Positions 1-44,320 of a stretch of DNA of 64,000 nt are shown here, in pieces. The position numbers and the translations under genes are program-made. Numbering within the stretch: the stretch's first letter is position 1; each line of letters starts with the position of its first letter. The stretch is taken from assembly GCF_001522545.3 (NCBI RefSeq), contig NC_031769.1, positions 20,980,515 to 21,044,514 of the forward strand, read 5' to 3'. The notes under the pieces were generated by a model. The model was not told where the DNA came from. It saw only the letters and a list, made by a program, of their open reading frames with translations, and made no database searches. This DNA is from Parus major. Its lineage: Eukaryota > Chordata > Aves > Passeriformes > Paridae.

Positions 1-1060
1 GCAACTCTTTGCAGAAAGCAAATTTTCCAGGTGGAACACTATTTTTACTGAAAAAACACATATTTTTTAAAAAATGAAAACTGAATGTCCAGTGCTTGCT
101 TACGTGGCCTTGAGAAGGAAAACTCACATCATTATGAATAGAAAACTTTTTTAAAGTTTTGAATTAAAAATCATAAATACTTGTAAGACCTGTGCTAATT
201 CTTCACAATACGCTGCATTAAGAAAGTCTTTAGTGTCTGTTCCAAGAATTGTCAAATATTTTCTTTCAAATCTTACAACAAAACAACATAAAATAAATTC
301 TCATCCCTCAGAGAGAAGCAGGAGAAATGTACACTGTTGAAAGGAAAGGAATTGCATGATCTTAGACAAATTATTTTATTTTCAGCAACTTTTAAAAACA
401 GTAGGACATAGAAAGAGATTTTAGAAAAGTTTTACCTTGAAGAAAACAATGTCTGGGAAGTGATGAAATACTTGTTCTGTCCCAAAATGATTTTTGGAAT
501 GAATTGACATTAAATGCCTTCATTTAATTTGTTAAACAAGAGTCTAGCCTTCTTGCTTTTCAGTTCTCATCTTTCTCTTCCACTCAAGAAACAAAGGAAT
601 GGCAAACAGAAACCAGTGGATAATACATATTATCACTGCAAACATTAATAAGATGAAGGGGAGAGAAAAAAAAGAGCAGTGTAATAAACATAAGATAGAA
701 GGCATGCCAAAAAGGGATGACAGGAAAAAAAAAAAGGAGAATTTCAAAATGAGGATGGTTGCAATATAAGGAAAACAAAGATTTCTAGAAAAGGAAGGAG
801 AAGAGAGTATGCCTGAATTGTGCTTAGCACATTCTAATATTTAACAACTACAAAAATATTAATTGGTTAATAACATAAGTCTTGAATTGCTGTGAAGAGG
901 TGTGATGCTCTGTAGGTCTGCTAGTGTACCTGGCTGTCTTTGCAACTTAAATATTGTGAAATTTCCTTTATTTAGAAGTCATACATCCATTAACAATGCT
1001 TTGGTAAATATGACTGTACACATTATACAGAAATAGATTCATTCATTTCTCTAGACCCAC
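1..1060. other. ABCB1 intron after exon 21 (partial)
   Basis: AT-rich intron sequence following the donor at 1060. No exon-like block with P-glycoprotein similarity or recognised repeat was found; the next exon should encode sequence like TEAIENFRTVVSLTQ and is not here. Confidence 0.7.
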
Positions 1061-31500
<30,440 letters not shown>

Positions 31501-32186
31501 TTTATCAAGTTTGCAGTTCTTGCTTCAAATTAAGCAATTTCCTCAAAAGTCTGAAAGATGGTTACACCTCTGTCTTGGATCACAGACAGCTGAACACCTG
31601 AAAAACAAAAAAAGGAGTTCACAAACTCACTAGATATGAAATATATAACAGCATTAATATTATATTTTATACACAAATCAAAGCCATTGACTTATTCCCT
31701 TGTACAATACTATTCAAAGCCATATTTTCTAAATATGCATTTGATTCCATACTATCTGTGAAATGTCTAGATCACATAGGAAATTAGGAGAATGAAAAAC
31801 CCCACATTCAGCTTCTTCCCAGTAATACTGAATGTCAAGTTTTTGTTTATTTCTATAGCTACTGTTCATTATATGTGGAAGACATATAATGTCAAAGTGC
31901 CATCCTGTCTATCCTCCTTCCTTCAGATCACAAGTATTATATATTCCATTTTTAACAGCTGTTTGAAATCTGTACCTCCATTGTTAGTTTCCAAAAGCAA
32001 ATATGGAGAACTTCAGACTATCTGAAGGTGTTTGGATGTCTAACATGAATTTTCCTTGAGATAAATTAGACCTGTTACCTCTTCCCTGTCCAAAACAAAT
32101 AGGAAGAACTTCCACTTCACTTTATAGTACTTTCAAAATTTTAATGCTGCTTTCACAATTGTGGCCTGTCCTCTCTGGACAAAAAA

Positions 32187-32308
32187 AAATGCAAAAAACA
32201 AACAAAAAACCCCAAAAAAACCCAACAAGCAAATAAACCCCCCCAAAAAAACCCCACAAAAACAAGACCCCAAACAAACACCCCCTCACCCTGTCCCCCT
32301 GCCCCATT
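32187..32308. repeat. A/C-rich low-complexity tract
   Basis: About 120 bases almost wholly of A and C on the plus strand (AAAAACCCC-type runs), followed by C-rich sequence. Probably a degraded simple repeat. Confidence 0.85.
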
Positions 32309-34058
32309 TCCTATAACCCCTGTATGCAGAATTGGTGCTAATGATCTTTGACATTACTATCCTCTGGACACAAGCTGATTGAAAGCTTTGATTTTTTTTC
32401 AGGAAAGTTGCCCCAAACTAGGGGTTATTTAAATAATAGGCAAATATTCTTAATTTCTGTAAGTAATTTAACTTCCATTTTCTGTAGCAGTATGGGAGTA
32501 TACTTATTTTAATTGATCTTAGACATTGTATTTTGTTAGTCTGGTGAAATGACAAGAAATAATCACTTAATCTCATAAGACATTGATTAGGGCACTGTAA
32601 CCATGTTCTGCATGTTAGTCTTTAACCACAGTGAAATTGCTTTGTTCCTTTTTGATGTTTACTGTAAAACAAATGATTGTGCACTCTAAGGTAAATGTGT
32701 TTCTACAGGCAATTGGTCACAGTGCAGACATATGTTCACAAGCTACAAACCTTTCAAACAGCCATAACCACAGACAATGGAGGCAATGCTCTCTCATATA
32801 ATTTCTGCTTCCAAAAACATCTGCCATGTGCCACACCTCTGCCTTGTATATCAATACCAGTGATGCCTGACAACAATCCAGGGGGACTCACCAGGAAGAT
32901 TCCATCTATAATATCAAGATACATCTGCATGTGATCGTTCTGCAAGAAACACTTCTAAAGAGATTGAAGGAAATAATGCTCTCACCATGCAGGACTTTAG
33001 CAGTTGGAAAATCAGATTTCTCTATTTTGTGGTCAGCTACATTGTGGCCACAGTAACTGAAAAGGCAATTACCTGCAGTCTAGCTAGTGACTCAGATTAG
33101 ATGCTCTAATGTCTGATTAATTTAGCTGCATTTTCTCTTAAGTCTCCATTTCTCTAATTCCATAATGGATCATTAATCTTAATTTCCATGAATTCATCCC
33201 AAAATCATTAAAATGTATTTTGATTGCAACAAAGTTTATAGCTCTATCCACAGATATTACCCTTGTTAAGGGAAAAAACATTTTCCCCTACACTTCCCAA
33301 TGAAACTTGAATTTATTAGACTTTTGCCTTGCAAATCCAGATTTCATGGTGTTTTTCTTATTTATTTCTTACTCATGTCTAAGTATAAACTTTGTGCAAA
33401 AGTGATGTAACATTTTAAACTGTTATCCAATCAATGAAACTTAAGCTAAGTTTTTAACTCATATTACTCATATGAGTTTGGCTAATCATGGCCAATATTA
33501 GTAAATTCAGACCTTCCTAAGAAACAGAAGAAAGCATCCATACAAGATTTTTAACTAATTAGCAAGCCTCAAGGTCTTCCTCAATGTTCCTCCCCTTCCC
33601 TGTGTGGACAGTGAAATCTCAACATGATTTACTATTTCCCAGACAGAATGGGAGATAAAGGCTGCAGGTTAGAGTCAGAAGGACTGGCAGGTGACTCCCC
33701 AAAAAGTTGATATGGGGACCCATGCACCACAAGGCTTTGTGGACACTCAAAGTGTTGCAGCACCATACAATGATAATTGAAGGAACAAAGTGATCTCTGC
33801 ACCTGTTCCAACCTCCTCACTCTTTGCACTCTTTCTGACTCAGCCCTGTGTCATGACCTCTGTACAGTTTACATTCAGCTTGCATGCAACAACACGTGAC
33901 CTTCTGTGAGTGCCGTGATACTAAATGTAATGACTTGATTTCTTTTGATAGTCAACAATAAATCATGAATGATTAACAGCTCACCCTGATTGAATAAGGC
34001 ATTCAGAGCAGTTCTGTTTCCATACCACCACCCACTGAGAGCAAATTAGTTAATTTGT

Positions 34059-37000
34059 ATGGAAAATGTTCAAGGAAACAACTCTAAGCATCTCATTCAA
34101 GCACCTAAGTCAAACCAAGATACCTACTACTGTAAGAAGAAGTCTACTCTCCTTGTATTCATTGTCTGCATCTGGCACACAAGGAATGCTGTTCCCATAG
34201 AAATTACAGAACCTAAGGCAAATACCCTAAGGATCCAGAGGTTTCCTGTGGGCAAGGTATCCTTATTAAATGCTACTGAGATTCCTCAACGGGAACATCC
34301 TCTGGGGTTCTTTGAGTAGTCAGTACTATGAAGCAGAACTAAATTTAGGAAATGGATCATTTTTAACTAACTCTGGTGAGTGTCTATGGGACTTGGCATG
34401 CAAAAAAAGCCTTTTATGTAAGCAATAGAGTCAAAAACATGGCAGTGATTCTATGTCATGGGCCATTTGCAGAAGACATTACAGGATTTTTTGTAGAGTC
34501 TGAGGATGAATATATTGCTAAATTATCCCACACTGTAAAGAAGACAGATTATTTCTTCAGTGATCATGCATGGCTGACAATCAGTTCATGAAGACATCCA
34601 CTGAGCTGGAAGTTATAAGCAGGCGTGACTAAAACCAGGCCAAGTCCTATAATGAAACTGATTCCATGGTATGGTGCACATGAGGGAAGAGAATGTATCT
34701 GCCTAGGTTATTTATGGAACACCTGAGCAAAGAAAGATGCTTATTACTATATTTGAAAGGACCAGAAGAATTTCTCACACACCAATTGGATAATCTATTG
34801 TGTATATGAAATTGCATGTTTACAAGAACATAAATTATTGAAATACAGTACTTCATTTTGTTCCAAATATATATGTGACAAAATCTCTTTTTGAACACTG
34901 ATGTGGTGTATTGCTTCACAGAACATACTTACAACCTACTTTCCTAATAGATTTCCACCTATATTCATATATCAACTGAATCATTCAAGAGTGGTAGGTC
35001 TTTCAGGGAAAGTATGTGTACATGTTTCCTCAAGGTCTAAAAATGGAACTAAGTCTAAGTCATCATGAGTGCATGGTCTTTTCATGCACTGGGGGTCGGA
35101 TTGTGTTATCACATTTAATTTGGTACAGAGTTCACCTTGCTCCATTAAATCCAGCATTAGAACTGACAATTTCCTCTGTTTCACAAGAGGGTGAATCTGG
35201 GCAGGCAGAATAATGCTTATCTCAATATTTCATAGTAAGAAGTTCCCCATAAACATCTTAACCCCAAGAACAGTTAAACTTATCTTGTTTCTTTTTATGA
35301 GCCACCACTATGGTAGTCATCAAAACATCCTTTGTGCTTCTACAAATATTCATAGTAGTGGCTATTTTGACAATGGTAAACTAAGTAAACTGATCTCCTC
35401 CCAACAGATCACATGGATACAGATAAGGACTTCATTGTCTTGCCATATAAGATGATTCATACATACATTAGTGTTAAACCAAGATAGGAAATAGAGGAAA
35501 AGAATAATTGCATTGTTCAACTCTGAAAATCCCCTTCTTCTTCTTTGTATATAATTAGATTAATACACGAAAAAGAGGGGTGAACAACAAAAAAGGAAAA
35601 AAATATATGTATATGTTCTATATCAGCAAAATAAGAGTGGAAATAATGGCAAATGTTACCAACCTCTGCTGTGCATCAGTTTTGATCTAGCTGATAATAA
35701 GAACATTCAGGCTTTTTTCTCTCTTCAGATCTGGGTGTATAATACTAGTCTAATGGTCTTTAAAAGTAGATTCTCAGTTTTTGATTGCTAGGTTGACCTT
35801 ATAATTTCTGCAGTGAACCATTTACTAACTTGAAGACACACCCTGAAACCTCTACTACACTGATGGATTTCTGCACACTCAGAAAGTTCTTTTATTTCAA
35901 TACCAGTCACCCAGAACACAACAGTCAACTATACATACAAGGATGTAAGGGAAACTCAGACCACAACTATACTGAAAATTCAGGTTACAGTGACAACAAA
36001 ATAGGCTTTTATGATGCAGTTAAAACCAGAACAATGGTAAAAAAATGCACCCACTGGTTACTCCTGCTTGGGTTGTGCTGCCCCTGGGAGATTTTTGTAA
36101 CAATAGCAGCTGACCTGACTGTAGAGCAAGCAAGAGTATTTGCTTAAAACTTGAGGCCACTGAATTCAGAAACTTTTAAAATGGGGCTTTTGGGACTAAA
36201 GGATTAGCTTCCCTTAACTAGTAAAGATTACTCAGCCTCAGAATGGAGTATTATTATCAGCTATACTGCAGGCACAATTTCCTGTAAGAAATTTAGTAGG
36301 TAGATGTCTCAGAACAGTTATCTAAGGAATGACAAGAGACTTGGCTAGCAGGTTATTCCACCTAGAATGCTATGAGATGTATAATACTGTGAATCCTGGG
36401 ATAATTGTTGGTATAGGTATCTGGGAATGTATCTGACCAAACAGAAGCACTGGCTTTTAAGTAGCAGCAGTACAAGACTTAAGTTAGGAAGAGTAAGTAT
36501 TGGACCTGTGAGTCAAGCACAATGGGAAGAACTACAAATTCGGCTTCAGGAGGTATGGATGGAAAATGGACAAGGTAATGAAGATAAGAAAGAATAAAAG
36601 GAAATCCCAGTCCTGTGGCTCTAATAAAAGGTCTACACACTGTAGACATTACAGACTGCAATTTTGAGAAATATGGTCTTACATGACCCACAGCCTCCAT
36701 TTAAAATAAAATTACAAAGGAATAGAAAAACAGTCTTTAGTGTGGCTTTAGCTCTTTATGTGAAAAGAGGTGGTAATGGTAACTGCAAAATATTCTTGGA
36801 CAGTATGATAAAAACTTCCTTTTGCAGACACCAATGAAACTGCAGGAAGGAAACAAGATAAAAATTGAGAAGAGGCAAATATTTGAGAAAATGGGTTAGA
36901 ATACATAAATTCCTTGCTATCTCATTTTGTCAAGCAAATAAAAAATCACAAGGAATAAAAACTACAGAAATAATAGGTCCCTCTCAACAAAGCCCTCAGA

Positions 37001-38475
37001 CATCATCTCTTCCTCTCAATAACAAAGACTAGGGAGACTCAGCTGTCTACTTGCCCCTGGTCTAGAGGTAAAATCACAATATAACCAGTGGAAACGGCCA
37101 ATAACAATATTAGTACTGGGTGGTCAAGGGAAGAACATTAACTACCACTAGTGCCATGATGTGAATTGATACCGTAGTGTCAATAACCACTCTTCAACAA
37201 ATATTTTTTCCAGCTATAACCCAAGAAAGAGGGAATATAATAAAACTTACTGCATTATATGCATTAAAGGATGTTTAAGTACCTGTATTAAGATCTCTGC
37301 CTGAAGTTAAATAGCTGCCAAGTTCAGGAGTTTCCTTCTCCTGTTCCTTCAGGAGTGTGGGAGGATCCCTTTTAGGAACACCGGGAACTATTGGCACAGT
37401 CTTATTGAAACAAAATGGATTAGCTGCAGATTTTGCTACGGATGTTTGTGAAGTTGGGCCTGACCAGTGGGAGGTGAGGGTGGAGTGATTCCTGCAAGTC
37501 ATTGATGCTTTGTTATTAAGAATCCGGAGGAAGTAAAAACAGTGGATATTTGGGTAACAGAATTTCCTCAAGTTTTGTGTCTGTAATTTAAAATGTGAAA
37601 AAATAGAAATTGTGTTTTAATGGCAGAGGAAGGACTGCAATCCACCATCAACAAGTTTACTGGAAAGTAAGATCTTAGTACAGAGACCTATTATTTTAAC
37701 ATCTGATTTGTCCAGGGTTAAAAGCAAAGAAAAAAAGCTAAAAGTGAGATTTTAACACTTAAATAATATAGCCACCTCTCAGGTTGTTTGTAAGCCTGAA
37801 ATTTGTATAACACTAAACAGAACACTTGACTTATTTTGTTTCCTATTTAGCCAGTGCAATTTGAGATTCTTATGATTTGCAGGAAAAAAAAACTGTATTC
37901 TGTATTAAAAATCAGGTTTAGCATTAGTATAGGCAATTAATTTTGGATATACATCAGTAGAGGCTCTTTTGCAGTAGTCTGTATTACACATGCTCCACTA
38001 AAGTACATATCACACATACTCCATTGAAGTACATAATCAGTGGAAAAGTACAACTGGATATATATCAAACCTAGGCTAACTGGATACACATTGGCTTTTA
38101 TAAATGAGATCTTTCTGTAGAATAAGGCAAGACTTTAACACTAGCTCTATAGCTTTTTTAGCCACTAAAAAGAACAGAAATGCACTTTACCTGTTTATGT
38201 GTCTCTCACCGGATAAAAGCTCCCTTATTGACTTCGTGCCACAGGTTATTCAGTGTGGCTCAAAAATAGCTCCAGTTTTTATCAAAAGTATGGGAAATCC
38301 TCTATTAGATATGCTGGGAAAAATAAAAAGAGCTGTCTGCCTTCACTCTGCACAAGCAACAGAACCACAAGCTCTGCTAATGATGTCAAAAGAGAAACCC
38401 AAAGGAAATGACCTAGCTTCATACTTAGTTTCAGACTGGATACATCAAGCTTTAACTATTTGGCTACCAAAGTAG
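34059..38475 (+). other. Unclassified block with several fortuitous or relic ORFs
   Basis: Open frames of 70-123 codons occur at 34059-34319, 34376-34591, 35830-36147 and 38104-38475 on plus, and 37275-37571 on minus. The first reads as a hydrophobic leader (STLLVFIVCIWH) followed by polar sequence with one sequon, and the third ends in a hydrophobic stretch. This faintly suggests a decayed retroviral region, but I recognise no gag, pol or env motif and no flanking LTR pair. They may equally be chance. Confidence 0.25.
37986..38040. repeat. Imperfect tandem duplication, unit about 26 bases
   Basis: Two adjacent copies of the form ACACAT(G/A)CTCCA(C/T)T(A/G)AAGTACATA with a few differences. 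A small local duplication; function unknown. Confidence 0.6.
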
Positions 38476-39228
38476 AATAAAAATTACCTACAAACACAGA
38501 ACAGAAATCTGGTAGCCTCTTCATCGTGGATAGGAAATCCTGAACATAGATAAACCAGGTAAAGAACACTTGTACATAACAAACACTACGTACACTTTAA
38601 ATAGATTTGTTCCAATAGGTGCATGAGCAATATCATGTAGAGAGTGCTTGAATGCAAAAGGGATTATTAGAAGGTAGTTAGTTGACCAAATATGAAGATA
38701 GATGAGTATGATGCCTTACGTTTTAGCTTTCATATTTTCCAGATTTGGTACTGCTTTGGTATATAACTCTGAACTTCATATAAAGCGTTACCAAGTCCTC
38801 TTCACAGTGTAGTTAGACTAAACAATCCTTTTCCAGCCTGAGAACCAAGGACACAGCTGCAGCTTTAGGCCCAAAAAGTATAAACAGCAAATTGAGGAGA
38901 GCAGCCTGGGAGGATGGAACTTCATAACCTGAAGCTGTAATTGGACAACTAACCCTAATATGTAAAAGGACCAAATCTTATAAAAGTGTGAAAACTTGTG
39001 ACCTGTCATCCATCTTGGGTGTAGCCACGGCTGGGCTCTTGTACTGCCCAAGGTGTATCCTTTGAAGGCTTTTCTAATACCTATTTTATTCCTTTAACAC
39101 TATCTAGATTCTGTTCCAGGTAGCCTCTCCAAGGCATCAGGTATATAATTGCTTAGTTTGTGCTGTGGTGAATACCTCCACTAGGAGAAAAATAAAATTA
39201 ATACATTAGAGAATTCATAAACCATTTT

Positions 39229-39771
39229 TGCCATGGTTTAATTCCAGATGGCAACTAAATGCCACACAGCCACTCGCTCACTCTCTGCCCAGTGCAATGA
39301 GGAGCAGAACTGGAACAAAGTAAAAACTGGTGGGTTAAGGTAGGAAATCTTTAATAACTGAGGCAAAGTAAAATACAACAACAACAATAACAGTAATGGG
39401 AATAATAATGAAAGAGAGAGAGAGAGAGAGAGAGAGGGACATAAAATGTAGGAGAAACAGGTGACTCACAAGATAGCTGCTCACCACTTGTTAACCGATA
39501 CTCAGCCCGTCCCTGAACTGTGATCGGCTCCTCCCAGACAACTCCCTCACCTTATATGACATGTGGTGGAAAATATTCCTTTGGCCATCTCAGGTCTGCT
39601 GTCCTGACTGTCCTCCTCCTGCCCCAAGCTTCTCATGCAGCTTTTCACTGGCAGAACATGAGACACTATGAAGTCCTTGAATTAGGGTAAGCAGTACTTA
39701 GCAACAGCCAAAATATCAGTGAGAAATATCAGAAACAAATGAGCTCTATCCTAGCCAAATTCAGGATAACA
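39229..39771 (-). mobile_element. ERVL-family solo LTR, minus orientation, 543 bp
   Basis: The minus strand starts TGTTATCCTGAATTTGGCTAGG and ends TTAGTTGCC...AAACCATGGCA, the pattern of the common bird ERVL LTR. Internal hallmarks on plus: CTTAGCAACAGCCAAAATATC, AATAATAAT-type and AG-repeat region, and ACTCGCTCACTC. A TATA-like TATAAGG lies near 39550 (minus). Flanking 5-mers do not match, so the duplication has decayed or my edges are a little off. Confidence 0.85.
39410..39437. repeat. (AG)n dinucleotide repeat
   Basis: About 13 AG units inside the ERVL LTR, in the place where other copies carry a simple-repeat region. Confidence 0.9.
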
Positions 39772-42168
39772 ACCTAGGATACAAGGACTAGGATACAAAT
39801 GCCAGAATTGGTGCAGTCCCATCTTAGTCCCACATACCATGCAAGGTGGAAGTAAACATGGTTTCCTAATCCTAGACTAACTGACAAAGTTATTTCAGTA
39901 AAGAAAGCTATAACCAAGTGTACCACCAAGCAGACATTTTTCATTGTATTTTCCAGATGCAATTTAAACCAATAAATTTATTTGAGACAAGGAACATATA
40001 TTCCAGGAAAATCATCAAGGAATTATGTGGAAGCCTGTGAAGAAAAGAAAGGCTCCATGTAGCTGTGAATTTGCCATTCAAGGTAAATTGAATGGCTCAA
40101 TGGGGCTATAAAAATAGCATTATGCCAAAAGGTGAAAAATTACAGAAAGGTTTGGGATACTGCATCTTCTGGTCATTGCAATGACCTGTGAGTCACAGCT
40201 TTTCCCAATTTCATGTGATTTAGAGCTATGTCTGGGAGAAAAAAAGTCTGCCTCATGTTTTAACTAAAGAATGGCTACTGACCCTATCTAAACACATAGA
40301 AAGAGATTAATGTTGCTATAGCAACTCAGATGGGAAAGAATGCTCAATGCACAAATAAACACACAAGACTGAACCACTACTGTGCAGAATGGCAAGGAGG
40401 ATGGAAAGTAATGCTGCATATTTTCCACACAAGTTTACAGTCTAAACTGTAAATGGGATGAACTAGCTCCAATTATAAACAAAGCAGAACCTCATGTATA
40501 TGAAGATAAACTCATAAAAGGAAAACAGCCTAAATAGTTCCAGTTTTGATTTTAATCAAAGGTAAATAAGCTAACAAAAGCAAGAATGTTATGTTATAAA
40601 TGTTGCAATTAAAATTTAAGAGTACATAAAGGAATCCTCAACAGAATTATTGACAGCGGCTTTTAAAAGAAGCAGCATAAATTAATTATTAAGTTTTGTC
40701 TGAGTAAAGTTTGTCTGTTTCTGTTTTTATTATTAACTATGTTAGGTACAAAATTGTGAATATTTGCTTACATAACAAGGGAAGTAGTAAGCGCTCTTCA
40801 CTTTATTGATAATAGACGTTACCTGTAGTGACAGTGGAAAACACTTTTGTACCAAAGACAATGAAAACATTAGATACTTGTCTCCACTACTTTAAAACTG
40901 TGGGAGACAAATGTGAGGGCTAGATAATAGCATCTATATTCCACAATGCCAAAAATAATCTTGTGATTTTAACAAATATCTCTGATTTTAAAAGAATGTA
41001 TTATGAGTGCTTGAAGCAGCATACAAATTTAACTTGTGTATTTTATTTCTATTTACTTGGATAAAAACCAAATTAACGCACAACAATTGTGATGGAACCT
41101 GAACAACCTCAGCAACTGAAATGCAAGTGGAAATCACAAGAGACAGTTAAACTAAGAAAAACCAAAGTGAACACTGTGAAAACCAAAAGTGAAACCAAAA
41201 ATTAAAAAAAAAAAAAAAAGAGATTAAATATTTACTTCACAGCATTTTGTTCTTGGTGTGGTTAACTTTTTTAAACAGCTCCAATTGAGAAAAAATTCAA
41301 AATTTTATGTGTACAAATACTATCCAGTAGCAACAAAATAATTAGAGTGCATGTTACTATGAACAAAGCACTTATCTGACTTTTCTAAGGAAGACCAAAT
41401 ATACTGCTTTTATTAAAGGGTCATTGCAACACTGATCCATAAATGGATTTCATGTGACTGAGTACAACCAAGAGTTTTTATGGACACCATTTTAGAGGGA
41501 GTAGAAATTGTGACTGGAATTTTGAACACTATTATGCAGAAACTTTGACTTCTGAGTTATCGTAACTGGAATGTATTATAAGCAACATTCAAACCCCATG
41601 AAGTAAAAATACATATAAATAAATAATTGCATATTATTTGCCTGAGATGTAACAATGTCACAAGGGAATAAAAACATGGATAGAAGTAGCAAAAATACCA
41701 GTTTTAGAGAAAGAAAGGCACTGGAAGTAGAGAGTACTATTAACATTGTTAACCTACTAGTATCAGTAGAATCTTCAAGCCTTTAAGCAGTAATCACCAA
41801 CACACACATGGGACAATCAGAGTGTAGGATGGCTGAAGTGTCAACGATTGAAATGGAACAGAGCTGTAATTCTAGGAGAAATGAAGGCCAAGATCCTATA
41901 CTGAAGAAGGCATAGAGATGATTGTAAAACAGCACATGCACAACCCACATTGCTATTGCCTGAAAAGATGTATCAGTCAGTGAAGGAAGGTAAGGGGCAT
42001 TACTGATGGGCTTTTAACTGATTCAGAAAGGCATGTAAGAAACAGGGTTATAGTCACTGAGACCTGTCCCACAGACATGCGGTCTGAAGAAGGTTCTACA
42101 ATGGAAACAGAGTACTGCTCCTACAACAGCAGTAGCTACATCAGTGTGAACCTAAACAGCTAATGATT

Positions 42169-43617
42169 TGTGGTGGTTTCACATTGATTGACATTTGGGA
42201 CTAAAGTAAGAAAACACCCACGGAACTGATTTCTTTGAGAGAAGCTGCTGGGAGCTTCCTCTGTGCATGGCAAAGGCCAATAGCTGGCTAATTCTGAGAA
42301 CTGACAACATTTTGCACCATTTAGAAATCAGATCCACCTCTGTGAGATCCACATTTTAAAAACCACAAGCCTGGGAACTTTCTCTTGGCTTCTGGCCTCA
42401 GAAGGTAGCGGAGCTCTGGTGAGGCTGGCTCTGCTCCTCCATGGCCTGTGTGGCCTGGGGAAGGCCAGGCCGGACCCCAGCGGCTCCCAGGCGGGAGATG
42501 GAGGCTGCAGGAGCCTGGCCCCAGTCTGGGCCAGCCCATGGCTGCTGATATCTTACTGACACTAAACCCTCCCTGGCCCTCACCAACAGCTCCAGGCTGA
42601 GCCAGGACCATCCGCCCCTCCCAGCGGCTGCCAGGCAGAGAAAGGCACCCAGTGCAGCCCAAAATACAGCACTGGGAGTACTGCGGCTGCTGGGCAGGAT
42701 ATTAACCCTTTCACTACACAGATGAGACCTGCAGACCTTGTTCCTCTCTCCAGGGAGAGAAAAAGAACGATGACACAGAGAAAGACAACATGAAAACACC
42801 AAGGTCAGTAAAGAAAGAGTCAAACCTCAGATGGAAGGAAAATGAGGACATGCTGAATGGGGCTGAAATATTCTCTGGTAGGGCTGTGGAGATGGACAAT
42901 GATATACTGAAATATCTCCTTTAATTCATGAGAGAGTATGGGGGGATGAAGTGTTCAAACTGTAGATGTGAGCGAAGGCATCCATTGATAAAGCCAAGCA
43001 GATGTTGAAGTATCTATAATCTCAGGAGTAGCTTAAACAGAGAGAGAGATGAGAGTGGTGAAGATCCTTTGCCCCCAGGGAGAGAAGAAGAAAAACTCTG
43101 TTCCCAGAGATGATCACAGAGACATGAAGAGAACCTTTGCCTTTGAACAACTCATCCTTAAAATAATACCCCATGAGTTCATGTCCCATGGACACATCTC
43201 TAGGAGGGCTGTGAAAATGGGAGGAATTTCATGATGCAGAGCTTTTTTCCTGGGCAGCTGCTATTTGTGGAAATGAAAAGGTACAATAGAACTGTGTCTT
43301 GTGGAGAAGTCTCCATAGCATGACAAGAAAAAACTCCTCTCCCTATCAGAACTGATGAAAGGCTATTGTATAGTTGGTATTGCTTTAACATCCCAGGTTT
43401 TGTCTCTATATTGTCAGTTGGGAAAGGAAAACATTTGGCACAGGGAGGAAAGGTGTTCTGGAGGTTTTATTCTGATGCTTATTCTTGCAGTCCTGTTAAT
43501 AAAGTTTCTTTATACCTTTTAAGTTTAAAGCCTGTTTTGCCCTTCTCCTGATATATATCTCACAGCAAGAAATGAGTAAGAGCACTGGTGACATTAGCCA
43601 ATGCTAAACCCACCACA
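42169..43617 (+). mobile_element. Long ERVL-type LTR with TGTGGTGG/CCACCACA ends
   Basis: Begins TGTGGTGGTTTC and ends AACCCACCACA, perfect 8-base inverted termini starting TG and ending CA. AATAAA at 43498-43503 lies about 115 bases before the end, fixing plus orientation. Flanking 5-mers are TGATT (42164-42168) and TTATT (43618-43622), one mismatch, consistent with an aged 5-bp target duplication. At 1449 bases with no internal gene I read it as a solo LTR, similar to the long passerine ERVL LTRs; exact family unknown. Confidence 0.75.
43498..43503 (+). promoter_or_regulatory. LTR polyadenylation signal
   Basis: AATAAA in TTAATAAAGTTTC, followed by T-rich sequence, in the expected place near the 3' end of the LTR. 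Confidence 0.55.
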
Positions 43618-44320
43618 TTATTTGGTGTGTTGGCTGGGAAATTCAAATTGGCAAATGTAAACCACTACATAATTTCAGGATCTATAACACCAGATACAGA
43701 TACATGTAATTGTTTCTTTGTATTTCAGCAGACATTGTCAGAAGATTGTGCTCTGTGTAGAGAAATAAGCATGGAATGTTTCTCATCTATGTAATTTTGG
43801 GTAAACATTTGCAATGTTCACTTACACTAGCAGAATTATAATATCCAGAATATCAGCAGCCTGGGGCTAGCTGGAATCTTTATAATATGTACATTAAGGA
43901 ATCCCAGAAAACTGAGCAAGTAGCTAAAAAAAAAATAAAAATATCATGAGTAGGCACCAAGCAGTGAAAGGATATATTACTTCAGAGAATCAACAACCAC
44001 TAAGGTCAGGAAAGAATGAAGAAACTTTGAATCTAGTAAGGTAATTTTAGAGGACAGTCAAGCACTGTTGCAAGAATCCAACATTTTAGCCATAAATCAT
44101 TACCTGTGTATTAACTAGATGTCTTTTTGTTACAGCTTGCAATATGTCTTGTAGTGTGTGACAGAAGACCTGGGGCTATCTGGAGCTGTTCAACTGCAAA
44201 AGACCTACATGGATTTTGCAAAAAAATTACAAGGGAAGACTGAAGCTGGGTGACAGTGCACTTTCTTGCTCTCAGGCAGTACCTAGCCTTGAGCCAGCAG
44301 AGTGTGAGACTGTGGGTTCA

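Noticed and set aside
42321..42823. Minus-strand ORFs of 113 and 141 codons
   Set aside because: They lie inside the GC-richer part of the ERVL LTR, antisense to it, with no recognisable protein.
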